From positions 434,001-498,000 of the forward strand of contig UCFC01000010.1 of the NCBI GenBank assembly GCA_900471515.1: a DNA stretch of 64,000 nucleotides. The letters run 5' to 3'. Below, piece by piece: positions 1 to 8,007 of the stretch. The notes beneath the pieces were generated by a model that worked only from the letters and a program-made list of their open reading frames with translations, was not told where the DNA came from and did no database searches. The stretch's first letter is position 1, and each line of letters begins with the position of its first letter. The stretch is from Hyphomicrobiales bacterium. GTDB taxonomy: Bacteria; Pseudomonadota; Alphaproteobacteria; Rhizobiales; Rhizobiaceae. A program made the position numbers and the translations under genes.

Positions 1-1
1 C

Positions 2-235
2 GATATCGGCGACACGGCACACAGCTCTATTGTCTCTTTGGCCAAGCCGGACTGGCCAATTGGCTTCGACACCGACGCCCCGACTGGCGAAAAGAACCGG
101 ATCGGGACGCTGACGACCCTTGCACAGTCGCAGGAACTCATCTTTGCCCCTCACTTCCCCTTCCCCGGGGTCGGCCATATCCAGTCGGACGGCGACCACT
201 TCAAGTGGGATCCGACACTTGCGGCCGGCAAGTGA
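2..235 (+). CDS. MBL-fold metallohydrolase, C-terminal part only
   Basis: The reading frame is open from the left edge and ends in TGA at 233-235, so only the last 77 codons of the gene are present. The tail reads LIFAPHFPFPGVGHI followed by GDHFKWDP, which resembles the C-terminal end of periplasmic or secreted MBL-fold hydrolases of the kind common in rhizobia, where a late His contributes to the metal site. The HxHxDH motif would lie to the left of the window, so the metal site cannot be checked. The family call rests on the tail alone and the substrate is unknown. Confidence 0.55.
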   Translation, partial: DIGDTAHSSIVSLAKPDWPIGFDTDAPTGEKNRIGTLTTLAQSQELIFAPHFPFPGVGHIQSDGDHFKWDPTLAAGK

Positions 236-290
236 GCAATGGGCTTTGCAAGGCAAACGCCGAAGCAGGCCATGTGATCTCAAATCGAAA

Positions 291-311
291 CGGCGGCCCA
301 AGGGGCCGCCG
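291..311 (-). terminator. Rho-independent-type hairpin downstream of msrA
   Basis: A perfect 9-bp GC stem (CGGCGGCCC with GGGCCGCCG) closes a 3-nt loop. On the minus strand it is followed by a T-rich stretch, TTTCGATTTG, which suits termination of msrA reading leftward. It may also stop transcription of the convergent MBL gene, although there is no T-run on the plus side. Confidence 0.6.
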
Positions 312-350
312 CCGATCAAATCCGGGGAATATGCCTGACAGGTAGCAGGC

Positions 351-863
351 TTAAGCGACGTTCGACTGCCGCTTCGGCAGCTTCCAGCCCGGACGTGCGA
401 AATGGCAGGTATAGCCGTTCGGGATGCGTTCGAGATAATCCTGATGTTCCGGCTCGGCCTCCCAGAAATCGCTGACGGGAACGACTTCCGTCACCACCTT
501 GCCCGGCCAGAGGCCGGAGGCATTTACATCGGCGATCGTATCCTCGGCCGTCTGCCGCTGATTTTCATCGACATAGAAGATCGCCGATCGATAGCTGGTG
601 CCAATGTCATTGCCCTGGCGATTGACCGTGGTCGGATCGTGAATCTGGAAGAAGAATTCCAGGATGTCGCGATAGCTCGTCTTTTGCGGATCGAAGATGA
701 TTTCGATCGCTTCGGCATGGCTGCCGTGATTACGATAGGTGGCGTTGCGAACTTCGCCGCCCGTATAGCCGACGCGCGTGGAAACGACGCCGGGAAACCG
801 TCGAATAAGGTCCTGCATTCCCCAGAAGCAGCCGCCAGCAAGTACCGCACGTTCTGTCGTCAT
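351..863 (-). CDS. msrA: Peptide-methionine (S)-S-oxide reductase MsrA
   Basis: The enzyme reduces methionine-S-sulfoxide in proteins and free methionine, repairing oxidative damage in the cytoplasm with thioredoxin as reductant. The 170-residue protein carries the catalytic GCFWG motif near the N-terminus with Cys12 as nucleophile, followed by [25 protein letters not shown] in two conserved blocks and a C-terminal GYTCHF segment. That segment holds a possible resolving cysteine. The length is normal for a single-domain MsrA and no MsrB domain is fused. It is transcribed alone, facing the MBL fragment, with a hairpin terminator about 40 nt past its stop. Confidence 0.95.
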   Translation of the reverse strand: MTTERAVLAGGCFWGMQDLIRRFPGVVSTRVGYTGGEVRNATYRNHGSHAEAIEIIFDPQKTSYRDILEFFFQIHDPTTVNRQGNDIGTSYRSAIFYVDENQRQTAEDTIADVNASGLWPGKVVTEVVPVSDFWEAEPEHQDYLERIPNGYTCHFARPGWKLPKRQSNVA

Positions 864-1036
864 AGAATGTCCTTTCCTGATGCGCGAGATGGACGTGAAT
901 CGTCAGGTGCGCTTCGCTGACGCCTATATGGGTACTCGGCCCAATGATCGCCAGTCCGCAACAGCGGTATCACGGACTTTCCCGAGACACCGCCGGAACA
1001 CCGGACGACCTTTTACTCGCGCGGGCGGGCCTCGCC

Positions 1037-2140
1037 TTACCTCGCAAACAAGGTCTTGAATTGTGTCGGCTGGCAGCGGAGATACTGATTGGCCACTTTC
1101 ACCTGTCCGCCGAGCTCGGCGGCGGCGTGCCACGGCCAGCGCGGATCGTAAAGGATGGCGCGGGCAAGCGCGATCAGGTCCGCATCACCGGTTGCAACGA
1201 TAGCCTCTGCCTGCGTCGGTTCGGTAATCAGGCCAACGGCAATGACCGGCATTTTGACGGCGCTCTTGATCGCGCGGGCGAGCGGCACCTGGTAGCTCGG
1301 GCTGACCGGGATCGCCTGAGAGGGATGCAGGCCGCCGCTCGAGACGTGGATGGCACTGCAGCCCCTTTCCTCGAGCATCCCGGCAAATTCGACACTCTCT
1401 GAAATCTCCAGACCGCCTTCGACCCAGTCGGTGGCGGAAACGCGCATCGTCACCGGCCGGTCGGAGGGAAAGGCATCCCTTACAGCTTCGAGAACTTCCA
1501 GCGGGAACCGGGCGCGGTTTTCCAGCGAACCGCCATATTCGTCGGTGCGCCGGTTCGACAAGGGCGACAGGAACTGGTGCAACAGATAGCCATGGGCACC
1601 GTGGATCTGAACGGCGTCGATGCCGATCCTCGCCGCCCGCTGCGCGGCAGCGGCAAAGGCATCACGCACGCGCTTCATACCATCCCGGTCAAGTGCGGTC
1701 GGCGGCACGTAGTTCGGGTTGAAGGCGATGGCGGAAGGCGCTTCGGTCTGCCATCCGTTCGGATCGGTCGGCGGAAACTGGCGGCCGCCTCTCCAGGGAA
1801 CCTCTGTCGAAGCCTTGCGGCCGGCATGTGCCAGTTGCACGGCAATCGGCATGTCCGACCACTTCCTGATGCTCTCGAGCGTGCGGGCCATTGCGGCTTC
1901 GGAGGCGTCATCATAGAGGCCGACATCGGCAAAGGTGATGCGTCCCTCTGGAACGACAGCGGTCGCCTCGATGGTCAGGAGCGCTGCGCCGGAAAGTGCC
2001 AGCTGCCCGAGATGGATCAAATGCCAATCCGTCATGCAGCCGTCGACGGCCGAATACTGGCACATGGGCGCAATCACGATACGGTTGGCGAGTTCGAGAT
2101 TGTGCACGGCGAAGGGAGAAAACAGGACGGGTTGGGACAT
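1037..2140 (-). CDS. NADH:flavin oxidoreductase, old-yellow-enzyme family (YqjM-like)
   Basis: FMN-dependent ene-reductase fold that uses NAD(P)H to reduce activated C=C bonds of electrophiles; the physiological substrate is usually unknown. The ATG at 2140 is chosen because a GGAGGA ribosome site lies 7 nt upstream; an extension to 2308 lacks conservation. The 367-residue barrel shows IAPMCQYS with Cys27, typical of the YqjM/NamA class, the substrate-binding HGAH pair (His180, His183), and the FLSP and RRTDEYGGS blocks that follow. It is divergent from the small ORF and LysR gene on its right, which may regulate it. Confidence 0.9.
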   Translation of the reverse strand: MSQPVLFSPFAVHNLELANRIVIAPMCQYSAVDGCMTDWHLIHLGQLALSGAALLTIEATAVVPEGRITFADVGLYDDASEAAMARTLESIRKWSDMPIAVQLAHAGRKASTEVPWRGGRQFPPTDPNGWQTEAPSAIAFNPNYVPPTALDRDGMKRVRDAFAAAAQRAARIGIDAVQIHGAHGYLLHQFLSPLSNRRTDEYGGSLENRARFPLEVLEAVRDAFPSDRPVTMRVSATDWVEGGLEISESVEFAGMLEERGCSAIHVSSGGLHPSQAIPVSPSYQVPLARAIKSAVKMPVIAVGLITEPTQAEAIVATGDADLIALARAILYDPRWPWHAAAELGGQVKVANQYLRCQPTQFKTLFAR

Positions 2141-2401
2141 GGCGTTCCTCCAAGCGGAATTCGGTTGTCTCGGCTTATAGCACTCTATCGGATCTTCACG
2201 ACGGTTAGCAGAGCTTCCGGCTGTCAGGAACTGTTCTTTGGTGTGGGTCCCTATTGCGAAAAGGCCCCGCGATGCAGCTTCGTCCGATTGTTGCGTCACA
2301 TGCAACAAAGCCTTTAGCAGAACGTCGGTTCAGTCGCGTTGCGGCCGGCTATATCGTGTCGGGGGAGTGTCCCGCGGGCTCGAAACAGTCCGAAAGAGAC
2401 G

Positions 2402-2794
2402 ATGCTATTGGCAGCCTCGGAAAATGATATGCGCAAAGACCTTGTGACCCCGCTCATGCGCATCCAGATCGAGCTTGCACTTGCCGTTTCGCGACGCGAT
2501 TTCGCCGCTCTTCGATCCCTTGAGATCGAGGCGAAACACATGGCGCTCAGCGGAGCGGAAATCGATGCAGCAAAACGCGGAGGCAGTTTCGACCTGTTTG
2601 CCGACATCGCCGTCAAATTCGCGCTGGCGATCGACGTGGGTGACGAAGAAGCGGGCGCGACCGCCAGGCGGCAACTTGCAGCTTTCGGCATTCCCGACAT
2701 CGCTTCGCAACTGCGCGCCCTGGTCACGAGACCGGAACTGTCGCCGGCGAATGAAAGACCGCCATTCGGCGGCCTGGTCCGATCGGACCGATAG
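2402..2794 (+). CDS. Hypothetical protein, weakly CMD/AhpD-like
   Basis: A 130-residue acidic, helical protein of unrecognised family. The core, with ELALAVSRRDFAALRSLEIEA in two helices followed by ALSGAEIDAAKRGG, faintly resembles the carboxymuconolactone decarboxylase/AhpD fold but lacks any CxxC pair. ATG 2402 is preceded by a GAAAGAGA purine run; ATG 2429 is an alternative. It sits between a divergent ene-reductase and a downstream LysR gene in the same direction, 69 nt away. Its codon use looks coding, but no motif proves function. Confidence 0.45.
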   Translation: MLLAASENDMRKDLVTPLMRIQIELALAVSRRDFAALRSLEIEAKHMALSGAEIDAAKRGGSFDLFADIAVKFALAIDVGDEEAGATARRQLAAFGIPDIASQLRALVTRPELSPANERPPFGGLVRSDR

Positions 2795-2863
2795 ATTGCG
2801 ATCGGGCCAAAAGCGTTTAAACCTCTGTCTTTGACTTCAGCTTTTCTGGACGACGTGAACCGC

Positions 2864-3760
2864 ATGGACCGATGGCAGGCAATGAGGGTCTTCGTGAAGG
2901 TCGCGGAGGCCGAGAGCTTTGCAGAGGCAGGGCGACAACTCCACATGAGCCCTCCGGCAGTGACGCGTATCGTGTCCGCGCTGGAGGACGTTATCGGCGC
3001 GCGCCTTCTGACGCGCACGACCCGGTCCGTCAAACTGACGGAAGCCGGTGCCCGCTATCTTGCAGATTGCCAGAGGCTTCTCGCCGACCTCTCGGAGGTG
3101 GAAGCTGCCGCAGCCGGCGCCTACGGCAAACCGACTGGCACGCTTACCGTCACGACCTCAGCCATGTTCGGCACGATGTTCGTCCTGCCGCTGATGAGCG
3201 AATATCTGGATCTCCATCCCGATGTGACCGGTCGTGGCCTGTTCGTCGATCGGGTCGTAAACATGGTTGACGAAGGCATCGACGTTGCGATCCGCATCGG
3301 CCATCTGCCCGATTCCGGACTTACCGCGACACGCGTCGGCAAGGTGAGACGCGTCATCTGCGGATCCCCTTCCTATTTCGAGAAGCATGGCGTGCCGATG
3401 ACCCCCGACGATCTGTCGGACCATCGCATTGTCGCTTCAACCAGCGCGTGGACGTCGCTTGAATGGCGTTTCGGGGTGCAGAAGAAGTCGACCATCCGCG
3501 TCACCCCCCGTCTCTTCTGCAGCACCAACGAGGCCGCGATTGCGGCGGCGGCTGGCGGCTGGGGTTTGACGCGCGTCCTGTCCTATCAGATTGCGCCGCA
3601 GCTTGAGGCTGGTGAGCTGCGTACGATCCTGTCCGACTATGAAGAGGAAGCCTTGCCGATCCATGTCGTTCATCCGGAAGGACGCCATGTTTCGGCAAAG
3701 GTGCGGAGTTTCATCGACTTTGCCGTAGCAAGGCTGAGGTCCAACAGGCACTTCAACTAG
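2864..3760 (+). CDS. LysR-family transcriptional regulator
   Basis: A DNA-binding regulator of 298 residues. The N-terminal winged helix-turn-helix (about residues 1-60, AEAGRQLHMSPPAVTRIVS) is followed by a periplasmic-binding-protein-like effector domain. ATG 2864 (MDRWQAMRVF) is preferred over an upstream TTG at 2831 because family members start at this point. A likely target is the divergent ene-reductase operon, by analogy with other LysR and OYE neighbours, but no operator is evident. Transcription ends at a strong hairpin immediately after the stop codon. Confidence 0.92.
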   Translation: MDRWQAMRVFVKVAEAESFAEAGRQLHMSPPAVTRIVSALEDVIGARLLTRTTRSVKLTEAGARYLADCQRLLADLSEVEAAAAGAYGKPTGTLTVTTSAMFGTMFVLPLMSEYLDLHPDVTGRGLFVDRVVNMVDEGIDVAIRIGHLPDSGLTATRVGKVRRVICGSPSYFEKHGVPMTPDDLSDHRIVASTSAWTSLEWRFGVQKKSTIRVTPRLFCSTNEAAIAAAAGGWGLTRVLSYQIAPQLEAGELRTILSDYEEEALPIHVVHPEGRHVSAKVRSFIDFAVARLRSNRHFN

Positions 3761-3764
3761 AAGC

Positions 3765-3804
3765 GAAAGACCCGCGTATTCATCAGTGAATGCGCGGGTC
3801 TTTC
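3765..3804. terminator. Bidirectional hairpin terminator
   Basis: The stem GAAAGACCCGCG pairs perfectly with CGCGGGTCTTTC over 12 bp. It continues after one mismatch with ATTCA/TGAAT and a TCAG tetraloop. It lies between two convergent stop codons (3760 and 3818) and has A-rich and T-rich flanks inside the stem, so it can serve both genes. Confidence 0.85.
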
Positions 3805-3817
3805 GTGCAAGCGGCTG

Positions 3818-4789
3818 TTACCTCGCGACCTTGCGGTCGAGGAAGTCGTGAATGAGTGGCGCCATCTCGTCCAGCTTGTCTTCCAGGGCGAAATGGCCGG
3901 TGTCGAGGATATGCATTTCGGCATCCGGCAGGTCACGCAGATAAGGGTGCGCGCCTTCCTCCGGGAAAATCTTGTCGTTCTTGCCCCAGACGATCAGCGT
4001 CGGCGGCTTGCGTTCACGGAAGAAGGCCTGAAACTGCGGGTAGAGCGGAACATTCGTGCCGTAGTCGTGGAAGAGATCGAGCTGGATATCCTTGTTTCCC
4101 GGCCGGTCGAGCAGCGCCTGATCGTGAACCCAATTGTCGGGGCTGATGCGGGTGAGATCCTTGACGCCATCCGTATACTGAAACTTGGTCGTCTCGAGGA
4201 CCACGAGATTCGACAGCGCCTCGCGCTTTTTGCTGGAGCCGTCAGCCCAGTAAGCCTTGATCGGATCCCAGAATTCGCGCAGGCCCTCTTCATAGGCGTT
4301 GCCGTTCTGGACGATCAGCCCGCTTACCCGTTCCGGATACTTGAGAGCCAGTCGGTAGCCGACCGGGGCGCCGTAATCCATGACATACATGGCATACGAC
4401 TTGGCGCCGAGTTGCGTCATGAGCGTGTCGACCATGTCGGCATAATGGCCGAACGTATAGGCGAACTTGGTGTGATCGGGTGCGTCGGTCTGGCCGAAAC
4501 CGGGATAGTCGGGGGCGATCACGTGATAGCGATCGGCAAGCAGCGGAATGAGATTGCGGAACATGTGCGAGGATGTCGGAAAGCCGTGCAGGAGCAGGAC
4601 GACCGGGCCGTCGGCCGGCCCGGCCTCGCGGTAGAACATGTTCACACCGTCGATCTCGGCCGTGCGATAGTGGACCGTTGCCGGTGCTTGCCGGACGACG
4701 GCAGCCTGCTTGGCAGGGGCGGCAACTGCGTGAGAAAGAGGAGCGAAGCTGGCGGTTGCCAGCATCAGGGAAAGGATCAGTCGGTTCAT
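3818..4789 (-). CDS. Exported alpha/beta hydrolase, epoxide hydrolase/haloalkane dehalogenase-like
   Basis: A 323-residue alpha/beta hydrolase with an N-terminal Sec signal ([20 protein letters not shown], likely cut near AVAA), so it probably works in the periplasm. [12 protein letters not shown] forms the oxyanion region, Asp138 in VMDYGAP sits at the nucleophile elbow where epoxide hydrolases and dehalogenases carry Asp and esterases carry Ser, and His299 in DTGHF completes the dyad. ATG 4789 has an AAAGGAGA ribosome site. Two AT-rich palindromes about 100 nt upstream look like operators. The substrate is unknown; it could be an epoxide, a haloalkane or an ester-like xenobiotic. Confidence 0.85.
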   Translation of the reverse strand: MNRLILSLMLATASFAPLSHAVAAPAKQAAVVRQAPATVHYRTAEIDGVNMFYREAGPADGPVVLLLHGFPTSSHMFRNLIPLLADRYHVIAPDYPGFGQTDAPDHTKFAYTFGHYADMVDTLMTQLGAKSYAMYVMDYGAPVGYRLALKYPERVSGLIVQNGNAYEEGLREFWDPIKAYWADGSSKKREALSNLVVLETTKFQYTDGVKDLTRISPDNWVHDQALLDRPGNKDIQLDLFHDYGTNVPLYPQFQAFFRERKPPTLIVWGKNDKIFPEEGAHPYLRDLPDAEMHILDTGHFALEDKLDEMAPLIHDFLDRKVAR

Positions 4790-4882
4790 CTCAATTCTCC
4801 TTTTAACGAAATCCGCCAACAATCCTTGCTGGCCCGCCGCCAACAATAGCTACTCACCGGAATCCGTTAATCGACAGAATGC

Positions 4883-4918
4883 GGAAGTTATTATTCCGAT
4901 TACTGGAATAATTATTCC
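4883..4918. promoter_or_regulatory. Paired AT-rich palindromes, likely operator of the alpha/beta hydrolase gene
   Basis: GGAAGTTATTATTCC (4883-4897) and the perfect palindrome GGAATAATTATTCC (4905-4918) share GGAA-TTATTCC ends and have centres about 22 bp apart. They lie 94-130 nt upstream of the hydrolase ATG on the minus strand in an otherwise GC-rich genome. This is the expected look of a tandem dimeric-repressor site such as MarR or TetR type; the regulator is not identified in this window. Confidence 0.45.
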
Positions 4919-5108
4919 CAAGACCGAGGCCACGACGTTACCCGACTCCGGGGTCGACACGCAGACGACAACACGATCCGCCCTAACAGTCCCGGACTGT
5001 CGTGCAGTTCCACTCGGTCATGATGTGTTATATGCATAGCGGCATCGGAGCCCACCCACCCCGATGCCAGATCAGGGGATTTAAATGGTCGAAAAGATTG
5101 CCCCCACC

Positions 5109-5540
5109 TCACCGGCCGCGGCTTCCTCGGCGACGCACATAAACCATAGTACCTCCATCGGCTCCGAGCCGGACAATGCCTGGGTCGCCGGGCGGCAGGC
5201 GGAAATCACCGCCGGCAGAGAGGGAAAAGGCGGGCATCACGCCAATGCCGGCGACGAAGAGCGCACCGACGGCAACGAGGATCCTGCGGCCGATCGGCAT
5301 CTCGACCATCATTCCACGCAGTCGCACCCGGACGAGACCAGCCGGGATGAGGAACGCCTCTCCGGCGAAAGCGACCGCATCGGTACCGGCAACCTTGATG
5401 AGGATGTACCGTTCGGCGAGCACACCGGATATCTGTAAGTGATTGCGATCGCACGCTGACAGGCTCACCGCGCCCCGCCTTCGGTCGAAAGCCGGCTCAT
5501 CATTATTGCCGCAATTGCCCTTCCGGCTGTTCCCGGCCAA
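5109..5540 (-). CDS. Doubtful hydrophobic ORF, possible gene remnant
   Basis: A 143-codon frame whose middle part is rhizobial in codon use and encodes a hydrophobic run (GRRILVAVGALFVAGIGVMP) that could span a membrane. The N-terminal 35 residues and the arginine-rich C-terminus do not look like a normal protein, and no family is recognised. It may be a decayed membrane protein fragment. The stretch 4919-5554 otherwise contains nothing I can support as a gene; the overlapping plus-strand frame at 5085-5438 is probably only its shadow. Confidence 0.2.
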   Translation of the reverse strand: MAGNSRKGNCGNNDEPAFDRRRGAVSLSACDRNHLQISGVLAERYILIKVAGTDAVAFAGEAFLIPAGLVRVRLRGMMVEMPIGRRILVAVGALFVAGIGVMPAFSLSAGGDFRLPPGDPGIVRLGADGGTMVYVRRRGSRGR

Positions 5541-5554
5541 AGTCTTTTACATGT

Positions 5555-5602
5555 GAGAAAACCTTTTCCCACTTGACAATTTTTCTGGGAAAAGCTTTTC
5601 TC
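5555..5602 (+). promoter_or_regulatory. Promoter and twin LacI-type operators of the arabinofuranoside operon
   Basis: GAGAAAACCTTTTCCC (5555-5570) and GGGAAAAGCTTTTCTC (5587-5602) are inverted copies of each other with 15 of 16 positions matching. Each is near-palindromic around a GAAAA-CTTTTC core, as LacI-family operators are. Their centres lie 32 bp apart, about three helical turns. The 16-nt interval holds TTGACA (5573-5578), so a repressor would cover the -35 and the weak -10 region near 5596. The following gene is a LacI regulator, so autoregulation of the whole operon is the simple reading. Confidence 0.75.
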
Positions 5603-5626
5603 ACCGCAAGTTCTAGGGAGGAGCGA

Positions 5627-6646
5627 CTGGACACGACGGGAGGAAAAAGAGGCAGGATCACCATCCACGATGTCGCGGCAGCGGCCGGCATCAGCATCTC
5701 GACTGCATCGAAGGCGCTGAACGACACGGGCCGGATGGGGCTGGAGACGCGAGAGCGGGTCAAGCGCATCGCGGCAGAGATCGGATACCGGCCGAACGCT
5801 CTGGCAAGGGGTCTGCTCAGCAAACGCAGTTTCACGATCGGACTTCTGACCAACGATACTTATGGCCGGTTCACGCTGCCGGTCATGGCGGGCATATCCG
5901 ATGCCCTCGTCGACCACGGTGTTTCGGTCTTTCTGTGCGCCATCGAAGAGGACCCGGCGCTGGCGCAGATTCATGTCGAGGCGATGCTCGACAAACAGGT
6001 TGACGGCATTATCGCGACAGGAAAGCGTCTGGACAGACGGTTGCCGCTCGATCTGTCGAACCTGAACGTACCCGTCGTCTACGCCTTCACGGAGGGGGCG
6101 CCGGGAAGCGTAACCTTCCGCTCCGACGATGCGCAGGGTGCGCAGCTTGCCGTCGAGTGGTTGGCAAAGCTTGGACGCAAACGCCTTGTGCATGTCACGG
6201 GGCCGGAGAGTTTCTTCTCGGTGCGCGAGCGCGCCAATGCCTATCGCAAGGTGGCGGGCGGGCAGCAGCAGGTGCTTTTCGGGGTCTGGTCCGAAAGCTG
6301 GGGCCACGAGGCGGTGGCGAAATTGTGGAGCGGCGGCGAGAGGCCCGACGGCATCTTCTGCGGCAACGACCAGATTGCACGCGGTGTCATCGACGCGCTG
6401 CGCGAGCGCGGCGTCCGGGTGCCGCAGGATGTTTCGGTGGTGGGATTCGACAATTGGGAGATCGTCGCCGCCCAGACCCGGCCGCCGCTGACAACGGTGG
6501 ACATGGAATTGAAGGAACTGGGGCGGCAGGCCGGATTGACGGTTCTGGCGCTTGCGGAGGGACGCTCGGTGGAGCCCGGCATCAGGAAACTGCCATGCCG
6601 TCTCGTCGTGCGGCAATCGTGCGGGGGTGACACCCTCGGAATATAG
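5627..6646 (+). CDS. LacI-family transcriptional repressor of the sugar operon
   Basis: A DNA-binding repressor with an N-terminal LacI helix-turn-helix (TIHDVAAAAGISISTASKAL) and hinge (GYRPNALARGL), followed by a periplasmic-binding-protein-type sugar domain. The start is unusual: the only in-frame candidates are TTG 5573, which lies inside the -35 box, and CTG 5627, which has an ideal AGGGAGGAG ribosome site 5 nt upstream. CTG 5627 is therefore taken, giving 339 residues, a normal LacI length. The gene is followed after 40 nt by the transporter genes, so regulator and regulated genes probably share one transcript. Confidence 0.9.
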   Translation: MDTTGGKRGRITIHDVAAAAGISISTASKALNDTGRMGLETRERVKRIAAEIGYRPNALARGLLSKRSFTIGLLTNDTYGRFTLPVMAGISDALVDHGVSVFLCAIEEDPALAQIHVEAMLDKQVDGIIATGKRLDRRLPLDLSNLNVPVVYAFTEGAPGSVTFRSDDAQGAQLAVEWLAKLGRKRLVHVTGPESFFSVRERANAYRKVAGGQQQVLFGVWSESWGHEAVAKLWSGGERPDGIFCGNDQIARGVIDALRERGVRVPQDVSVVGFDNWEIVAAQTRPPLTTVDMELKELGRQAGLTVLALAEGRSVEPGIRKLPCRLVVRQSCGGDTLGI

Positions 6647-6686
6647 CAACGGCGCGAAGGAGACGCGCCAACTTGGGAGGAGAGCC

Positions 6687-7925
6687 ATGATGAAGCGTCT
6701 ATTGGTGGCAACGAGCCTTGCCACACTCTGCCTGGTCTCGACGGCCTCGGCTGCCGAGAAGATCGAAATGTGGGTCCGGTCCGGAATCGGCGACGCCTTC
6801 AAGAAGGTCGTCGAGTCCTACAATGCAAGCCATGAAAACCAGGTCGTCGCAACCGAAGTGCCCTTCAGCGAACTGGTGCAGAAATACGCAACCGCAATTG
6901 CCGGCGGCCAGGCGCCTGACGCCCTTTCGATGGACCTGATCTATAACCCGGCCTTCGCCGCCGCCGGCCAGCTGGAAGATCTGACCGACTGGGCCAAGAG
7001 CCTGCCCTATTTCAATTCGCTGTCGCCGTCGCATGTCAAACTCGGCACCTACGAGGGCAAGATCTACGGTCTGCCGCTGTCTGTCGAAACCTCTGTCTTT
7101 GCCTGGAACAAGGACCTTTACAAGAAGGCCGGTCTCGACCCGGACAAGGCGCCCACGACCTGGGAGGAAATCGAAGCCAATGCGGAAAAGATCCGCAAGC
7201 TCGGCGACGACACTTACGGCTTCTATTTCTCCGGCGGCGGCTGCGGCGGCTGCATGATCTTCACCTTCACCCCGCTTGTCTGGGGCGCCGGCGCCGATAT
7301 TCTCTCCGAAGACAGCAAGACGGCGACGCTCGATACGCCGCAGATGCGCAAGGCCGTCGGCTACTATCGCGACATGGTCAAGAAGGATCTCGTCCCCGCA
7401 AGTGCGGCAAGCGATAACGGCACGAACTTCCTGACCTTCACCAACGGCAAGATCGGCCAGCAGAGCCTCGGCGCCTTCGCCATCGGCACGCTGGTTACGC
7501 AATATCCCGATATCAATTTCGGCGTGACGCTGATCCCGAGCGTCGACGGCAAGGCTTCCTCCTTTGCCGGCGGCGATAATTTCGTCATCACCAAGGGCAC
7601 GAAGAAGATCGATGCCGTCAAGGAATTCCTCGAATATATCTATTCGATGGACGGCCAGAAGGTCATGGCGAAATATGGCAGCCTGCCGACGCGCGGCGAC
7701 ATTGCCGACCAGGTCCTTGCCGGCCTCGATCCGCGCATGCAAGTGGGCCTCAAGGCGATCTCGATTGCCAAGACACCCTACACGCTGCAGTTCAACGACT
7801 TGATCAACAGCGCCAACGGCCCCTGGGCAACCTTCACCAACGCCGCAATCTTCGGCGATGACGTCGATGGCGCCTTCTCGAACGCTCAGTCCGAGATGCA
7901 GTCCATCATCGACAGCGGCCAATAA
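6687..7925 (+). CDS. ABC transporter sugar-binding protein (family 1)
   Basis: Periplasmic substrate-binding lipid-free protein that delivers a sugar to the two downstream permeases. The 412-residue protein begins with a Sec signal ending in the AxA-type site STASAAEK and continues with the family 1 solute-binding fold. ATG 6687 is paired with a GGGAGGAGA site; a second ATG follows directly. The run GGGCGGC around residues 185-192 (two Cys) is an unusual feature that may form a disulfide. Because the operon ends with a GH127 arabinofuranosidase, the ligand is probably an L-arabinose-containing oligosaccharide or glycoside. Confidence 0.92.
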   Translation: MMKRLLVATSLATLCLVSTASAAEKIEMWVRSGIGDAFKKVVESYNASHENQVVATEVPFSELVQKYATAIAGGQAPDALSMDLIYNPAFAAAGQLEDLTDWAKSLPYFNSLSPSHVKLGTYEGKIYGLPLSVETSVFAWNKDLYKKAGLDPDKAPTTWEEIEANAEKIRKLGDDTYGFYFSGGGCGGCMIFTFTPLVWGAGADILSEDSKTATLDTPQMRKAVGYYRDMVKKDLVPASAASDNGTNFLTFTNGKIGQQSLGAFAIGTLVTQYPDINFGVTLIPSVDGKASSFAGGDNFVITKGTKKIDAVKEFLEYIYSMDGQKVMAKYGSLPTRGDIADQVLAGLDPRMQVGLKAISIAKTPYTLQFNDLINSANGPWATFTNAAIFGDDVDGAFSNAQSEMQSIIDSGQ

Positions 7926-7929
7926 CTCT

Positions 7930-7968
7930 CCCGGCCGTGGGCCGGGGGACGGTGGCTGTTCCCCGGCC
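7930..7968 (+). other. Mutually exclusive intercistronic stem-loops
   Basis: CCCGGCC (7930-7936) can pair with GGCCGGG (7940-7946). The same central arm, GGCCGGGG (7940-7947), can instead pair with CCCCGGCC (7961-7968). A TTTTTT run follows at about 7985-7990, too far away for a classical terminator. Stem-loops after the binding-protein gene are common in ABC operons and protect the upstream message so that the binding protein is made in excess. Confidence 0.5.
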
Positions 7969-8007
7969 GATCCACAGACTGAGCTTTTTTAAGATGCGGA
8001 GGTTTCG

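Noticed and set aside
5085-5438. 117-codon plus-strand ORF rich in His, Glu and Asp
   Set aside because: It has an acceptable start but looks like the complement of a hydrophobic minus-strand frame; no motif or ribosome site supports it.
5573-5575. TTG as start codon of the LacI gene
   Set aside because: It is the first triplet of the TTGACA -35 element between two operators and has no ribosome site; CTG 5627 is better placed.
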